Positions 6,642 through 17,347 are shown, numbered from the stretch's first letter. The stretch: DNA of 42,641 nucleotides from Andreesenia angusta (GCA_030537835.1 JAUNVB010000014.1:1-42641), one strand, 5' to 3'. Numbers and translations: made by a program. The notes: a model not told the origin generated them from the letters alone.

Positions 6642-8567
6642 ATGATAAAGATTACATTACCTGATGGTTCAGTTAGAGAGTATGAGAAAAATATTAAGAT
6701 TATGGATATAGCAAAGAGTATTAGTGAAGGACTTGCTAGAGTCGTCGTAGGAGCAAAGGTAAATGGTAAATTGATGGGGTTAAATGAAGAAATTTCAGAA
6801 GATAGTACAGTAGAGCTATTAAAATTTGATGATGAAGCAGGAAAAGAAATATTCTGGCATACATCAGCACATATGTTAGCTCAAGCTATTAAGAGAAAAT
6901 TTCCTGAAGCAAAATTTGCTATAGGACCAGCAATAAAAGATGGTTTCTATTACGATATAGACCTAGATCATAGGCTCACTTCAGAAGATTTAATAGAAAT
7001 AGAAAAAGAGATGAAGAAGATAGCGAAAGAAGATTTCGAACTAGTGAAAAGTATAATGCCTAGAGATGAAGCCTTAAAGTATTTAAGAGATAAAGGCGAA
7101 ATATATAAAGTGGAATTAGTAGAAGATCTACCGGAAGATACAGAAATATCATTCTATACAGAAGGAGAATTCTGTGATCTTTGTAGAGGACCTCATCTAC
7201 CGAGCACTAAGAAAGTAAAAGCTATAAAACTTATGAGTATAGCTGGTGCTTACTGGCGTGGAGATGAAAAAAGACAGATGTTACAGAGAGTTTATGGAAT
7301 ATCTTTTGAGAAACAGAAAGATCTAGATGCATATCTAGATATGTTAGAAGAGGCAAAGAAGAGAGACCATAGAAAATTAGGCAAAGAATTAGATCTATTC
7401 ACTCTTCATACAGAAGGACCAGGATTTCCATTCTTCCATCCAAAAGGAATGGTTTTATGGAATTGTATACAGGATTTTTGGAGAGAAGAACATAATAAAA
7501 GAGGATATGGAGAGATAAAGACTCCATTGATTTTGAACGAAGCATTATGGCATCAATCAGGCCATTGGGATCATTATAAGGAGAATATGTATTTCACTAG
7601 AATAGACGATGGAGATTATGCTATAAAACCTATGAATTGCCCAGGTTCAATGATAATCTATAAATCGAATATGTATAGCTATAGAGATCTACCACTTAGA
7701 TGGGCAGAGCTTGGACAAGTTCATAGACATGAATTAGCAGGTTCTTTACATGGTCTTATGAGAGTTAGAACATTTACTCAGGACGATGCTCATATATTCA
7801 TGTTACCAGAACAGGTAAAAGATGAATTGATGGGAGTAATCGATCTTGCAGATGAAATATATAAAGCCTTTGGATTTAAATACCATGTAGAATTATCTAC
7901 TAGACCAGAAGATTTCATGGGAGAGATAGAAGATTGGGATATAGCTACAGATAATTTAAGAATGGCTTTAGAAGAAAAAGGTATAGAATATAGAATAAAT
8001 GAGGGTGATGGAGCATTTTATGGACCTAAAATAGACTACCATCTTGAAGACAGTATAGGTAGAACTTGGCAATGTGCAACTATTCAATTAGATTTTCAAA
8101 TGCCTGAGAGATTTGATCTAACTTATACAGGAAAAGATAATGAAAAGCATAGACCAGTTATGATTCATAGAGCGATTCTAGGTAGTATGGAGAGGTTTAT
8201 AGGGATATTGATAGAGCATTTTGCAGGGAAATTCCCAGCTTGGCTTGCTCCTGTGCAAGTATCTATACTTCCTATATCAGATAAATTTAATGATTACGCT
8301 GAAGATATAAAGAAGAAATATGAAGAAATGGGAATTAGAGTAGAAATAGATACTAGAACAGAAAAAATTGGCTATAAGATAAGGGAAGCACAGATGTCTA
8401 AGGTTCCTTATATGCTTATTATCGGAGAAAGAGAAATGGAAAATAAAGAAGTAGGAGTAAGGGATAGAGAAGAAGGCGATATAGGAGCTATGAAAATAGA
8501 CGATTTCGCTAAAAAGATATTAAAAGAAATAGAGACTAAAGAGATAAAAGAAGAGAAGAAGAAATAG
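6642..8567 (+). CDS. thrS: Threonyl-tRNA synthetase
   Basis: Encodes 641 residues, the usual full length. Domains in order: TGS (about 1-61), editing domain with HTSAHMLAQA (about 72-81) and EFCDLCRGPHLP, class II catalytic core with FFHPKGM (motif 1 region), MNCPGSMIIYKS (a zinc-binding Cys), RVRTFTQDDAHIF (motif 2) and LGSMERFIGILIEH (motif 3), and an anticodon-binding domain (about 535-641). It attaches threonine to tRNA-Thr in the cytosol. GAGGGAGG precedes the ATG. It is controlled by the T-box immediately upstream and closed by its own terminator, so rsmE is probably transcribed partly by readthrough. Confidence 0.97.
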   Translation: MIKITLPDGSVREYEKNIKIMDIAKSISEGLARVVVGAKVNGKLMGLNEEISEDSTVELLKFDDEAGKEIFWHTSAHMLAQAIKRKFPEAKFAIGPAIKDGFYYDIDLDHRLTSEDLIEIEKEMKKIAKEDFELVKSIMPRDEALKYLRDKGEIYKVELVEDLPEDTEISFYTEGEFCDLCRGPHLPSTKKVKAIKLMSIAGAYWRGDEKRQMLQRVYGISFEKQKDLDAYLDMLEEAKKRDHRKLGKELDLFTLHTEGPGFPFFHPKGMVLWNCIQDFWREEHNKRGYGEIKTPLILNEALWHQSGHWDHYKENMYFTRIDDGDYAIKPMNCPGSMIIYKSNMYSYRDLPLRWAELGQVHRHELAGSLHGLMRVRTFTQDDAHIFMLPEQVKDELMGVIDLADEIYKAFGFKYHVELSTRPEDFMGEIEDWDIATDNLRMALEEKGIEYRINEGDGAFYGPKIDYHLEDSIGRTWQCATIQLDFQMPERFDLTYTGKDNEKHRPVMIHRAILGSMERFIGILIEHFAGKFPAWLAPVQVSILPISDKFNDYAEDIKKKYEEMGIRVEIDTRTEKIGYKIREAQMSKVPYMLIIGEREMENKEVGVRDREEGDIGAMKIDDFAKKILKEIETKEIKEEKKK

Positions 8568-8577
8568 AAATATATTT

Positions 8578-8612
8578 GCAGCAGGATTATAGATCTTGCT
8601 GCTTATTTTTTT
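8578..8612 (+). terminator. Intrinsic terminator after thrS
   Basis: GCAGCA (8578-8583) pairs with TGCTGC (8597-8602), with partial inner pairing, then TTATTTTTTT. It lies 17 bases before the rsmE start, so an upstream rsmE reading at 8596 would run through it. Confidence 0.7.
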
Positions 8613-8628
8613 GAGAGTAGGTGGTAAA

Positions 8629-9339
8629 TTGAATTTAATAATTTTAGAAGAAGAAGATTTTATTACAGAAAATATCGTGAGATTAAGCGGAAGAAGATAT
8701 AATCATATGATGGAAATTCATAAGGTGAAAAAGGGCCAGAAATTAATTATAGGTAAATTAAATGGAAAGATGGGGTCAGGAGAGGTATTAGATATAAATG
8801 ATGAAGAGATAGATATGAAAGTAAATTTAAATCAAAACCCACCAAAACCATTGAGTATAAAAATTATAATGGCAATGCCAAGACCGAAAGTATTTAAAAG
8901 GATAATAAGAGATCTGACTTCTATGGGGATAAAAGAGATATATATTATAAAAACTTGGAAGGTAGAAAAAAGTTTTTGGAATAGTCCAGTATTGAGTGAA
9001 AAAGTTTTAAAAGATAGCATAATACTCGGATTAGAGCAAGGTAAAGACACTATAATGCCTAAAATTGAAATTTTTAAAAGGTTCAAACCCTTTATAGAAG
9101 ATGATATTACTGGTATAATAGAAGGAACAAAAGCTTTAGTCGCTGATCCTTTTTCTGAGAAGAGGGAGATTAAAGATTTTGAAAATAAGCCAATTACTCT
9201 AGCAATAGGACCAGAAGGTGGTTTTATTGAATATGAAATTAATATGTTTAAAAAATATGGATTTGAGGACTTAAACCTCGGGGATAGAATTCTCAGAGTT
9301 GAAACTGTTCTTCCCTATCTAATAGGAAAATTTTCATAG
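8629..9339 (+). CDS. rsmE: 16S rRNA (uracil1498-N3)-methyltransferase
   Basis: Encodes 236 residues from a TTG at 8629, preceded by AGGTGG; a longer reading from 8596 includes terminator sequence and is rejected. The N-terminal PUA-like domain is followed by a SPOUT trefoil-knot domain: MAMPRPKVFKRIIRDLTSMG, the SAM-binding loop LAIGPEGGF and the knot helix LNLGDRILRVET. RsmE methylates N3 of U1498 in the 30S subunit decoding region. In many Firmicutes rsmE follows prmA; here it follows thrS instead. Residue RVETVLP departs slightly from the usual RTETA. A hairpin terminator follows. Confidence 0.9.
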   Translation: MNLIILEEEDFITENIVRLSGRRYNHMMEIHKVKKGQKLIIGKLNGKMGSGEVLDINDEEIDMKVNLNQNPPKPLSIKIIMAMPRPKVFKRIIRDLTSMGIKEIYIIKTWKVEKSFWNSPVLSEKVLKDSIILGLEQGKDTIMPKIEIFKRFKPFIEDDITGIIEGTKALVADPFSEKREIKDFENKPITLAIGPEGGFIEYEINMFKKYGFEDLNLGDRILRVETVLPYLIGKFS

Positions 9340-9351
9340 AATATATTTAGC

Positions 9352-9377
9352 AAACCACAAGCATGCTTGTGGTTTTA
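9352..9377 (+). terminator. Intrinsic terminator after rsmE
   Basis: AAACCACAAGC and GCTTGTGGTTT form a long perfect stem with a two-base loop, ending in TTTT. Confidence 0.7.
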
Positions 9378-9411
9378 ATGAGTATAAAAGGGCTTTAATG
9401 GAGGAAAATCA

Positions 9412-12400
9412 ATGAAAGATAAACTGAGAGTAGGCTTAGATGTTGGTTCTACCACTGTAAAGATGGTAGTTCTAGACGTCCAAGACAAAATAATTCATAA
9501 AAACTATAGACGGCATCTATCAGATGTGAGAAATGCGGTAAAAAATATAATAACAGATGCCAAGGATGTATTAAAAGAAAAATTAGTATCTATAAGCATA
9601 ACAGGCTCCGGAGGACTTTCATTAGCAGAGAGCATGGAAATACCATTCGTTCAAGAAGTTATAGCTTCAACTGAAGCCGTAGAGAAATTTGCACCAGAAA
9701 CTGATGTCGCAATAGAACTCGGTGGAGAAGATGCTAAAATAACTTATTTTGGTAGAAGTCTTGAACAGAGGATGAATGGGACTTGTGCAGGAGGTACGGG
9801 AGCTTTTATAGATCAGATGGCTTCGCTATTAAAGACAGATGCAGCAGGCTTAAATGAATATGCAAAGGATTATAAGACAATATACCCTATCGCTTCTAGA
9901 TGTGGGGTATTTGCAAAGTCTGATGTTCAACCACTATTAAATGAAGGTGCTTCGAAAGAAGATATTGCAGCATCAGTACTTCAAGCAGTTGTAAATCAAA
10001 CGATAAGTGGTCTTGCTCAAGGGAAACCTATAAGAGGAAGAATTGCATTCTTAGGAGGACCTCTTCACTTTATAACTGAATTGAAGACGAGATTCGTAGA
10101 GACATTAGCTCTTACAGATGATGAGATAGTTGAGACGAAAGATTCACATTATTTTGTGGCATTAGGGGCAGCACTTTTATCTAAAATGGAAAATGCATTA
10201 CCATTTTCGACGATAGAAGAGAGAATGTCGAAAATTGATCCAAAAGTTTCAGATGAAGAAGGATTTCTAGATCCGCTAATTGCGAATGAAGAGGAATTAA
10301 AAGAATTTATAGAAAGACATGAAAAAGAAAAAGTTAAGGAAATACAGATAAAAGACTATAAAGGGGATGCTTTTTTAGGAATAGATGCAGGTTCTACTAC
10401 TACAAAAGTTGCCCTTATATCAGATAAAGGAGAATTACTTTTCTCGCATTATGGAAGCAACGAAGGAAAGCCTCTTCAATCAGTTATGGAAGCACTTAAG
10501 GACCTTCAAAAAGAAATGCATGATGATATAAGAATTGCTCAATCAGCAGTTACAGGATATGGAGAGCATCTTATAAAAGCGGCATTAAAAATTGATATAG
10601 GAGAGATAGAGACAGTCGCTCACTACAAAGCGGCAGAGTTCTTCTTACCAGAAGTAGATTTCATATTAGATATTGGTGGACAGGATATGAAGAGTCTTAA
10701 AATCAGAAATGGAACAATAGACTCTATAATGTTAAACGAAGCATGTTCATCAGGTTGCGGTTCCTTTATACAGACCTTTGCAGAATCACTTGATATGGAT
10801 GTAAAAGAATTTGCAAAAGTAGGACTTATGGCTGAAAGACCAGTAGATCTTGGTTCGAGATGTACAGTATTTATGAACTCAAAGGTAAAACAAGCACAGA
10901 AAGAAGGAGCAACTGTAAGCGATATATCAGCAGGACTTGCAATATCAGTTATTAAAAATGCATTATATAAAGTAATTAGAATTAGAAATATGGACGAATT
11001 AGGTAAAAATATAGTTGTTCAAGGTGGTACTTTTTATAATGATGCTGTATTAAGATCTCTTGAGCAGATAACAGGAAGAAAAGTCATAAGACCGAATATA
11101 GCTGGGATAATGGGAGCATTCGGCTGTGCAATAATTGCAAGAGAGAGATATGAAGAAAATACTGAATCAGAAATGATATCGCTTAAAGAAATGGAAGCAT
11201 TCGAAGTAGAGACCTCTATGAGAAGATGTAAGTTATGTGGAAATAGATGTATGATGACGATAAATCATTTCTCAGATGGAAGAGAATTCATTTCAGGAAA
11301 TAGATGTGAAAGAGGTCTAGGACTTGAAAAACAATTGAGTGAATTACCTAATCTATATCAATTTAAATACGATAGATTATTTAGATATTATAAACCTCTT
11401 ACAGAGAAAGAGGCTAAGAGAGGAACTATAGGAATTCCTAGAGTATTGAATATATATGAAGATTATCCACTGTGGTTTACTTTCCTAACAGAGCTTGGAT
11501 ATAGAGTTGTGACATCTTCAAGATCATCTAAGAAGATATATGAATTAGGTATGGATACTATACATTCAGAATCTATGTGTTATCCAGCTAAGATGGTAAA
11601 TGGACATATAACGGATCTGATAAATAGAGGAGTTAAGAAGATATTCTATCCTAGTATCCCTTATACTGCGAAAGAATTTGAAGGAGCGGATAATCACTAT
11701 AATTGTCCTATAGTAACTTCTTATCCGGAAGCTATAGATAAGAATGTAGACAGAATCCATGAAGAAGATATAAAGTACTATTTTCCATTTCTACCAGTAG
11801 ATGATAGAAAGAGACTTCCAAAGAGAATGATGGAAGAATTGAAAGATGAAAATCTGACATTAGATGAGATAAAAACAGCGCTAAATAAAGCGTTTGAGGA
11901 ATGGGATAGATTTAAACAGGATATAAGAGATGAAGGAGAAAGAGCTCTTAGATATATGAAAGAACATAATAAAAAAGGATTAGTTCTTTCGGGAAGACCT
12001 TATCATATAGACCCAGAGATAAATCATGGGATTCCAGAGCTCATAACATCTTATGATTTCGTAGTGTTATCAGAAGATTCAATCTGTCATCTAGCAGAAT
12101 CAGAAGAAAAGCTCAGAGTCGTAAATCAATGGACTTATCATTCTAGACTCTATAGAGCGGCTGATTTTATAAAAGATCAGAAAGAAATAGATATAATTCA
12201 ATTGAATTCATTCGGCTGTGGATTAGATGCTGTAACGACGGATCAAGTTCAAGAGACTATGGAGAGATATGGAAAGATATATACAGTTATAAAAATAGAC
12301 GAAGTAAGTAATTTAGGAGCTGTGAGAATAAGACTTAGATCTCTTATAGCAGCAATAGAAGAAAGAGATAAAAAAGGCTTTATACCTAGAAAAATAGAAG

Positions 12401-13662
12401 AGGTACCAGAGAGAGTAGAATTCACTGAAGAGATGAGAAAAGATAATTATACTATTCTCTGTCCGCAGATGTCTCCTATTCACTTCGATATAATAGAGCC
12501 ATTATTTGAAGAATATGGTTATAATTTAAAAGTCTTAAAGCATGCGGATCAACACACTATAGAAGAGGGACTTAAATATGTAAATAATGATGCATGTTAT
12601 CCTGCGATAATAACTATAGGTCAGCTTATGGAAGCGTTGAATTCAGGTGATTATGATGTGAATAAAACTGCTCTAATAATGTCGCAAACAGGTGGAGGAT
12701 GTAGAGCCACTAATTATATCGCATTTATAAGAAAAGCTCTTAGAGATGCAGGAGTTCCACAAGTACCAGTTATATCTGCTAATGCTGTAGGTATAGAGAG
12801 CCATGAAGGCTTTAAGATAACCCCTTCTCTAGGGAATAAAGCTATAATGGCTATAATATATGGAGATCTTTTCATGAGACTCGTATATAAGATAAGACCG
12901 TATGAAAAAGTGAAAGGTTCTACAGATAGACTTCATGCTAAATGGAGAGATATCTGTATAAAGACTTTAAAAGAATCTGGTAGTAAGAGAAAATTTGACA
13001 AGAATATAAAAGATATAATAGAAGATTTTGATAATATAGAAATCTATGAAAATATGGTTAAGCCAAGAGTTGGAATAGTTGGGGAGATATTAGTCAAATT
13101 CCATCCAGTGGCGAATAATGATGTTGTAAATCTACTTGAAAAAGAAGGCGCAGAAGCAGTATCTCCTGATTTACTAGATTTCTTCCTCTATAGTGCTTAC
13201 GATAATAAGATCAAATACGATAAACTATCGGGTAGTTTAAAAGGCAAGCTCACAGGAAAAGCTGTTATTGCCGCAATACAATTCTACAGAAAGAATATGA
13301 TAAAATATCTAGAAAGAAGTAAGAGATTTGAACCACCTAAGCCTATAGAATATATTGCAAAGCTTGCAGAGAGACATCTATCTCTTTGTCATCAAACAGG
13401 AGAAGGATGGTTCTTAATGGGTGAGATGCTTGAACTCTTAGAAAGTGGTATAAACAATATAGTTTGTCTTCAACCATTTGCTTGTCTACCTAATCATATA
13501 GTAGGGAAAGGTATGATAAAGGAATTGAGAAGAGCATATCCGCTTTCGAATGTAGCACCTATAGATTATGATGCATCTGCAAGTGAAGTAAATCAGATTA
13601 ATAGAATTAAATTAATGCTATCAATAGCATTTAAAAATTTAGAAAAAGAAAAAGCAGTATAA
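9412..13662 (+). CDS. Giant 2-hydroxyacyl-CoA dehydratase activase-like protein (two ASKHA domains plus HgdB-like domains)
   Basis: Encodes 1416 residues. Two BcrA/BadF/HgdC-type ASKHA ATPase domains occur in tandem: [11 protein letters not shown] (about 8), [18 protein letters not shown] and [10 protein letters not shown]; then [11 protein letters not shown] (about 323), [20 protein letters not shown] and [11 protein letters not shown]. The Cys in the [16 protein letters not shown] loops matches those holding the bridging [4Fe-4S] in activators. A four-Cys motif CKLCGNRC...NRCERG (about 606-640) leads into DUF2229 ([14 protein letters not shown]) and a C-terminal HgdB-like part (CPQMSPIHF about 1017, [16 protein letters not shown]). 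Activators drive ATP-dependent one-electron transfer to dehydratases, but the substrate of this large fused class is unknown. It is flanked by terminators, so it is monocistronic. GGAGG precedes the ATG. Confidence 0.9.
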   Translation: MKDKLRVGLDVGSTTVKMVVLDVQDKIIHKNYRRHLSDVRNAVKNIITDAKDVLKEKLVSISITGSGGLSLAESMEIPFVQEVIASTEAVEKFAPETDVAIELGGEDAKITYFGRSLEQRMNGTCAGGTGAFIDQMASLLKTDAAGLNEYAKDYKTIYPIASRCGVFAKSDVQPLLNEGASKEDIAASVLQAVVNQTISGLAQGKPIRGRIAFLGGPLHFITELKTRFVETLALTDDEIVETKDSHYFVALGAALLSKMENALPFSTIEERMSKIDPKVSDEEGFLDPLIANEEELKEFIERHEKEKVKEIQIKDYKGDAFLGIDAGSTTTKVALISDKGELLFSHYGSNEGKPLQSVMEALKDLQKEMHDDIRIAQSAVTGYGEHLIKAALKIDIGEIETVAHYKAAEFFLPEVDFILDIGGQDMKSLKIRNGTIDSIMLNEACSSGCGSFIQTFAESLDMDVKEFAKVGLMAERPVDLGSRCTVFMNSKVKQAQKEGATVSDISAGLAISVIKNALYKVIRIRNMDELGKNIVVQGGTFYNDAVLRSLEQITGRKVIRPNIAGIMGAFGCAIIARERYEENTESEMISLKEMEAFEVETSMRRCKLCGNRCMMTINHFSDGREFISGNRCERGLGLEKQLSELPNLYQFKYDRLFRYYKPLTEKEAKRGTIGIPRVLNIYEDYPLWFTFLTELGYRVVTSSRSSKKIYELGMDTIHSESMCYPAKMVNGHITDLINRGVKKIFYPSIPYTAKEFEGADNHYNCPIVTSYPEAIDKNVDRIHEEDIKYYFPFLPVDDRKRLPKRMMEELKDENLTLDEIKTALNKAFEEWDRFKQDIRDEGERALRYMKEHNKKGLVLSGRPYHIDPEINHGIPELITSYDFVVLSEDSICHLAESEEKLRVVNQWTYHSRLYRAADFIKDQKEIDIIQLNSFGCGLDAVTTDQVQETMERYGKIYTVIKIDEVSNLGAVRIRLRSLIAAIEERDKKGFIPRKIEEVPERVEFTEEMRKDNYTILCPQMSPIHFDIIEPLFEEYGYNLKVLKHADQHTIEEGLKYVNNDACYPAIITIGQLMEALNSGDYDVNKTALIMSQTGGGCRATNYIAFIRKALRDAGVPQVPVISANAVGIESHEGFKITPSLGNKAIMAIIYGDLFMRLVYKIRPYEKVKGSTDRLHAKWRDICIKTLKESGSKRKFDKNIKDIIEDFDNIEIYENMVKPRVGIVGEILVKFHPVANNDVVNLLEKEGAEAVSPDLLDFFLYSAYDNKIKYDKLSGSLKGKLTGKAVIAAIQFYRKNMIKYLERSKRFEPPKPIEYIAKLAERHLSLCHQTGEGWFLMGEMLELLESGINNIVCLQPFACLPNHIVGKGMIKELRRAYPLSNVAPIDYDASASEVNQINRIKLMLSIAFKNLEKEKAV

Positions 13663-13698
13663 AATAAGAAAATAATTTTAATTTACTGATTAATTTTT

Positions 13699-13736
13699 AG
13701 CTCGAGGGTATATTGAATACCTGAGAGCTTTTTTTA
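13699..13736 (+). terminator. Intrinsic terminator after the activase-like gene
   Basis: AGCTC-GGGTAT pairs with ATACC-GAGCT across a short loop, then seven T. Confidence 0.8.
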
Positions 13737-13770
13737 TTCTGATTTAATAATTAATTTATAGTTTAAAATG

Positions 13771-13798
13771 TTGTAAAAGCCAATATTTAGGGTATAAT
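13771..13798 (+). promoter_or_regulatory. Promoter of the SLH-transglutaminase gene
   Basis: TTGTAA (13771-13776), a 16-base spacer and TATAAT (13793-13798), 28 bases before the start codon. Confidence 0.6.
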
Positions 13799-13825
13799 TT
13801 AAATATAATGAAAGAAGGTGATTGA

Positions 13826-15256
13826 ATGCAGAAAAAGGCATTGAGCTTAATACTGCTTTCGATTGTAGGATCTAGCACGACAGCAATGGCATTTACAGAC
13901 ACTGTAAGTCATTGGGCAGAGCTAGATATACAAAAGCTTGTTGAAATGGATATACTTTCAGGATATTCTGACGGTAGCTTCAATCCAGAAGGAAATATAA
14001 CCAGGGCAGAAACGAGTAAGATATTAAGTCTTGCTAAACAATTAGATATTCAAAATAAAGCGGATTTGAATATAACGGATATGTCTAAAGAACATTGGTC
14101 TTACGATTATGTTTTAACTCTTGCTATGAACGGAATAGTTAGAGGTTATCCAGATGGTAGTTTTAGACCAGATAATAATATAAGCAGAGAAGAATTCTGC
14201 ATTATGATATTTAAGATACTCAATCCAGAATTAGGAGAATCTAAAAGCTTTTCAGATCTAGATCAGAGTTATGCAAAAGAAGAGATAGAAGCACTTGCAG
14301 GACTTGGAATAGTATCAGGCTATGAAAACAATCTATTCATGCCTAAGAAGAATATAACTAGGGCTGAAGCAGCAAATATGGTATCTAAGACACTCAAGGT
14401 CTTGTCTGAGTCTAATATAAGAGAAGCAGAAGCACAGAATATCAATCAGGATTTTAAATACGATTTAAATGAAGAAAAAGATGAGTTCATACCATCTGAA
14501 ACGGCAAAGGATAGGAGCTTAGATGAAGATGAAATTAAGCTCTATGGTGATGAAGCGACTATGATAAATGCCTTTAAAGATATAGCATTAAATGCGGCAA
14601 GTAGGTATGAGCCTGATTTCACAATTAGATTTGAAAATCCTGTTAATCAGAGGGCTTTAGAAAATGCACTCTTAGAAGTATATGAGACGAATTATGAAGG
14701 CTCTAGAATAAAGAATATTTCTAGAACTAGTCAGATTGGAAATTATAATGGTGAATATGTAATATATCAGATTAAATACAAATTAGAATACAATAGCAAT
14801 GCTGATGAAGAGGCATTATTAAATCAAGAAGTTCAAAATATTATAAATAATATAATAAGTCCAACTATGGATGATCAAACAAAGTCAAAGATTATATACG
14901 ATTATATTATAAAGAATACTACCTATGCCTCAGATTGGAGAGAATCACCCATAACAGCAGAGGGATATTCAGTATATTCTCCAATGGCAGCTTTAAAATC
15001 TAAAAAAGCCTTATGTAATGGATATGCAGGTCTTTTCTATAAGATGGCAGAAGCTGCGGGGCTTGATGTCAGATATGAAGCTGGAAATGCCATGTCCTTA
15101 GAAGAGAATGAGAAACATGCTTGGAATAAGGTGAATATAAATGGTGAATGGAGATATATTGACACTACTTGGGCTGACAATGACAATGAAAATATAAATT
15201 ACAATTATTTTCTATCTGATAGGGCATCATTTTCTAGAGACCATACGCTTAGATAA
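13826..15256 (+). CDS. Secreted S-layer-homology protein with a transglutaminase-like domain
   Basis: Encodes 476 residues. A signal peptide (MQKKALSLILLSIVGSSTTA, then MAF) is followed by three SLH repeats: HWAELDIQKLVEMDILSGYS, HWSYDYVLTLAMNGIVRGYP, and a third ending at about residue 192 (LAGLGIVSGYENNLFMPKKN). SLH domains bind secondary cell-wall polymers. A linker leads to a transglutaminase-like domain (about 350-476) with Cys in SKKALCNGYAGLFYKMAEAA, His in KHAWNKV and Asp in YIDTTWAD, so the catalytic triad is intact. It is probably a surface-anchored protease or cross-linking enzyme. AAGGTGATTG gives an acceptable ribosome site. Confidence 0.88.
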   Translation: MQKKALSLILLSIVGSSTTAMAFTDTVSHWAELDIQKLVEMDILSGYSDGSFNPEGNITRAETSKILSLAKQLDIQNKADLNITDMSKEHWSYDYVLTLAMNGIVRGYPDGSFRPDNNISREEFCIMIFKILNPELGESKSFSDLDQSYAKEEIEALAGLGIVSGYENNLFMPKKNITRAEAANMVSKTLKVLSESNIREAEAQNINQDFKYDLNEEKDEFIPSETAKDRSLDEDEIKLYGDEATMINAFKDIALNAASRYEPDFTIRFENPVNQRALENALLEVYETNYEGSRIKNISRTSQIGNYNGEYVIYQIKYKLEYNSNADEEALLNQEVQNIINNIISPTMDDQTKSKIIYDYIIKNTTYASDWRESPITAEGYSVYSPMAALKSKKALCNGYAGLFYKMAEAAGLDVRYEAGNAMSLEENEKHAWNKVNINGEWRYIDTTWADNDNENINYNYFLSDRASFSRDHTLR

Positions 15257-15340
15257 GATACGGTATAATCTATTTTGGGCATCGATATCTGTATAAAATC
15301 GTTCATAAAGGGTATATAAATAGTATTAGGAGTGATGAGT

Positions 15341-15655
15341 ATGGATTTTATACAAGAACATTTTAAAAATTTAAGAGACAGTCATAAGGAATTATATGAT
15401 GCTTATGAAGAGTATGGGAAAAAAGTGTATGAAGCAGGACCATTAGACGATAAGATGAAAGCACTTATTAAAATTGCGATATCGTCTACAGCAAAACAGC
15501 ATTATGCGATAAAGTCCCAGATACGAAAAGCTAGAAGACAAGGCTGTAGCTGGGAAGAAATAGAACATGCTATATTATTAATAGCACCAACAGTAGGATT
15601 TCCTACTATGATGGAGGCTATGATATCTTTAAGAGAAGAAATGGGAGAGCTCTAA
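15341..15655 (+). CDS. Carboxymuconolactone-decarboxylase-fold (AhpD-like) protein lacking the CxxC pair
   Basis: Encodes 104 residues from the ATG at 15341, placed eight bases after GGAG; GTG and ATG at 15332-15335 overlap that site. The CMD helical fold is visible: MKALIKIAISSTAKQHYAIK, SQIRKARRQGCSWEEIEHAI, then APTVGFPTMMEAMISL. In AhpD-type members the helix before QIRKAR carries CxxC...H for thiol redox chemistry; here the equivalent stretch is SSTAKQHYAIK with no cysteine, so peroxidase-type redox activity is not expected. Function unknown. It is followed directly by a terminator and is probably co-transcribed with the SLH gene 75 bases upstream. Confidence 0.8.
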   Translation: MDFIQEHFKNLRDSHKELYDAYEEYGKKVYEAGPLDDKMKALIKIAISSTAKQHYAIKSQIRKARRQGCSWEEIEHAILLIAPTVGFPTMMEAMISLREEMGEL

Positions 15656-15671
15656 TGAGCTCTCTTTTTTT
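15645..15671 (+). terminator. Intrinsic terminator overlapping the CMD gene end
   Basis: GAGAGCTC, TAAT loop, GAGCTCTC, then seven T; the stop codon is within the hairpin. Confidence 0.88.
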
Positions 15672-15734
15672 ACGACAAATATTCCTGTATATGATATACT
15701 ATTATAGAAAAAATATAATAGAGGAGGAATTGTC

Positions 15735-17225
15735 TTGGAAATACCTTTTAGTACATTCGCTGCCTTCCTAGTATATCTTGGGATACTTCTCATCATAGGA
15801 CTTTATTTTTTGAAGAAGTCTCAAAATATGAAGGAGTATTTCCTAGGTGGAAGACAGCTCAATAGTTGGGTTACAGCTCTATCTGCACAGGCATCAGATA
15901 TGAGTGGCTGGCTACTTATGGGATTGCCTGCAGCAGCTTATATCTCAGGGATATCTTCTGGATGGATAGCTATAGGTCTTGCGATAGGGACTTATGCAAA
16001 TTGGAAAATAATAGCTAAGAGACTTAGAAATTATACTGCAATTTGTGGAGATTCAATAACTATTCCTGAATATTTGCAGAATAGATTTCATACCGAATCA
16101 CCGGTTATAAGGAGTATTTGTTCAGTAATAATATTTATATTTTTCTTAATATATACAGCATCTGCATTCAATGCGGGAGCAGTATTGTTCAGATATCTTT
16201 TTGGCTTTAGCTATACAACTTCCCTTATAATTGGATGTATAGTAATAATATCTTATACTCTTATGGGAGGTTTCTTTGCAGTATCTTGGACAGATTTCGT
16301 TCAAGGAATGTTGATGTTTGTCACTATAGTAATAGTACCAATCCTTGCTTATAAATCTTCATCTGCAGTAAATATAGATACTATAAAAGAAATTGGTGGA
16401 CCAGGATTTTTAAGTATGATGGAATCTGCAGAAGGGAAAGTTAAGATAAGTTCTATAGTTTCAAGTCTAGCTTGGGGATTAGGATATCTAGGAATGCCCC
16501 ATATATTGACAAGGTTTATGGCAATAAAATCTAGTTCTATGATAAAGAAGTCTAGAATAATAGCAATGGTATGGGTTCTAATATCGCTTACAGCTTCAGT
16601 GACTGTAGGACTTGTAGGAAAAGCCTATCTTTTGGACAATGGTATAGAATATACAAATCTAAAAGATGCAGAAGCAGTATTTATGACTATGATAACAGGA
16701 GTTGCACCAGGATTTTTAGCAGGAATCTTATTATCTGCAATAATGGCTGCAGTTATGAGTACAGCGGATTCTCAACTCCTAGTAACTGCTTCAGCACTTA
16801 CTAATGATTTCTATAAAGCGGTAGTTAAAAGAGATGCAACAGGAAAAGAATTGATATGGGTTAGTAGAATATCGGTATTCTTAGTTGCATTAATTGCCTT
16901 TGTAATAGCTTATAATCCAGATAATACGGTTATGAGTCTTGTATCTTATGCATGGGCAGGTCTAGGAGCATCGTTTGGACCGGTGATATTTCTATCCTTA
17001 TTCTGGAAGAGAATGACTGCAAAAGGAGCTATAGCAGGAATGATTTCAGGAGGAGTAACAGTACTTCTATGGGAGAGCTTTGGGATTGAAAATGCAATAG
17101 GTCTTTATTCTATAATCCCTGGATATATAGTATCGCTATTATCTGTTTATATATTTTCTATAATAGATGAAGAACCTTCAGTAGAAGTCTTAGAAGAGTT
17201 TAATACAGTGAAAAACTATAGATAA
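15735..17225 (+). CDS. putP: Sodium/proline symporter (SSS family)
   Basis: Encodes 496 residues from a TTG preceded by GAGGAGG. It has the PutP signature of the sodium:solute symporter family, with about 13 membrane segments: YFLGGRQLNSWVTALSAQAS, DMSGWLLMGLPAAAYISGIS, TSLIIGCIVIISYTLMGGFF and GILLSAIMAAVMSTADSQLL. The Na-binding serine/threonine region (VMSTADSQL) is intact. It imports proline using sodium, for osmoprotection or as a Stickland substrate; other SSS substrates cannot be excluded. It is monocistronic between terminators. Confidence 0.9.
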   Translation: MEIPFSTFAAFLVYLGILLIIGLYFLKKSQNMKEYFLGGRQLNSWVTALSAQASDMSGWLLMGLPAAAYISGISSGWIAIGLAIGTYANWKIIAKRLRNYTAICGDSITIPEYLQNRFHTESPVIRSICSVIIFIFFLIYTASAFNAGAVLFRYLFGFSYTTSLIIGCIVIISYTLMGGFFAVSWTDFVQGMLMFVTIVIVPILAYKSSSAVNIDTIKEIGGPGFLSMMESAEGKVKISSIVSSLAWGLGYLGMPHILTRFMAIKSSSMIKKSRIIAMVWVLISLTASVTVGLVGKAYLLDNGIEYTNLKDAEAVFMTMITGVAPGFLAGILLSAIMAAVMSTADSQLLVTASALTNDFYKAVVKRDATGKELIWVSRISVFLVALIAFVIAYNPDNTVMSLVSYAWAGLGASFGPVIFLSLFWKRMTAKGAIAGMISGGVTVLLWESFGIENAIGLYSIIPGYIVSLLSVYIFSIIDEEPSVEVLEEFNTVKNYR

Positions 17226-17229
17226 TATT

Positions 17230-17279
17230 ACCGAAATATTTGGATATCAATAAATATATTCAAATGTTTCGGTTTTTTT
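17230..17279 (+). terminator. Intrinsic terminator after putP
   Basis: ACCGAAA-ATTTG pairs with CAAAT-TTTCGGT across an AT-rich loop, followed by seven T. Confidence 0.75.
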
Positions 17280-17347
17280 ATTATCTTTAAGAAAAGTACA
17301 AGATTTGTGATATAATTATAATAAACAGATTGAAGGTGGTGAAAGCT

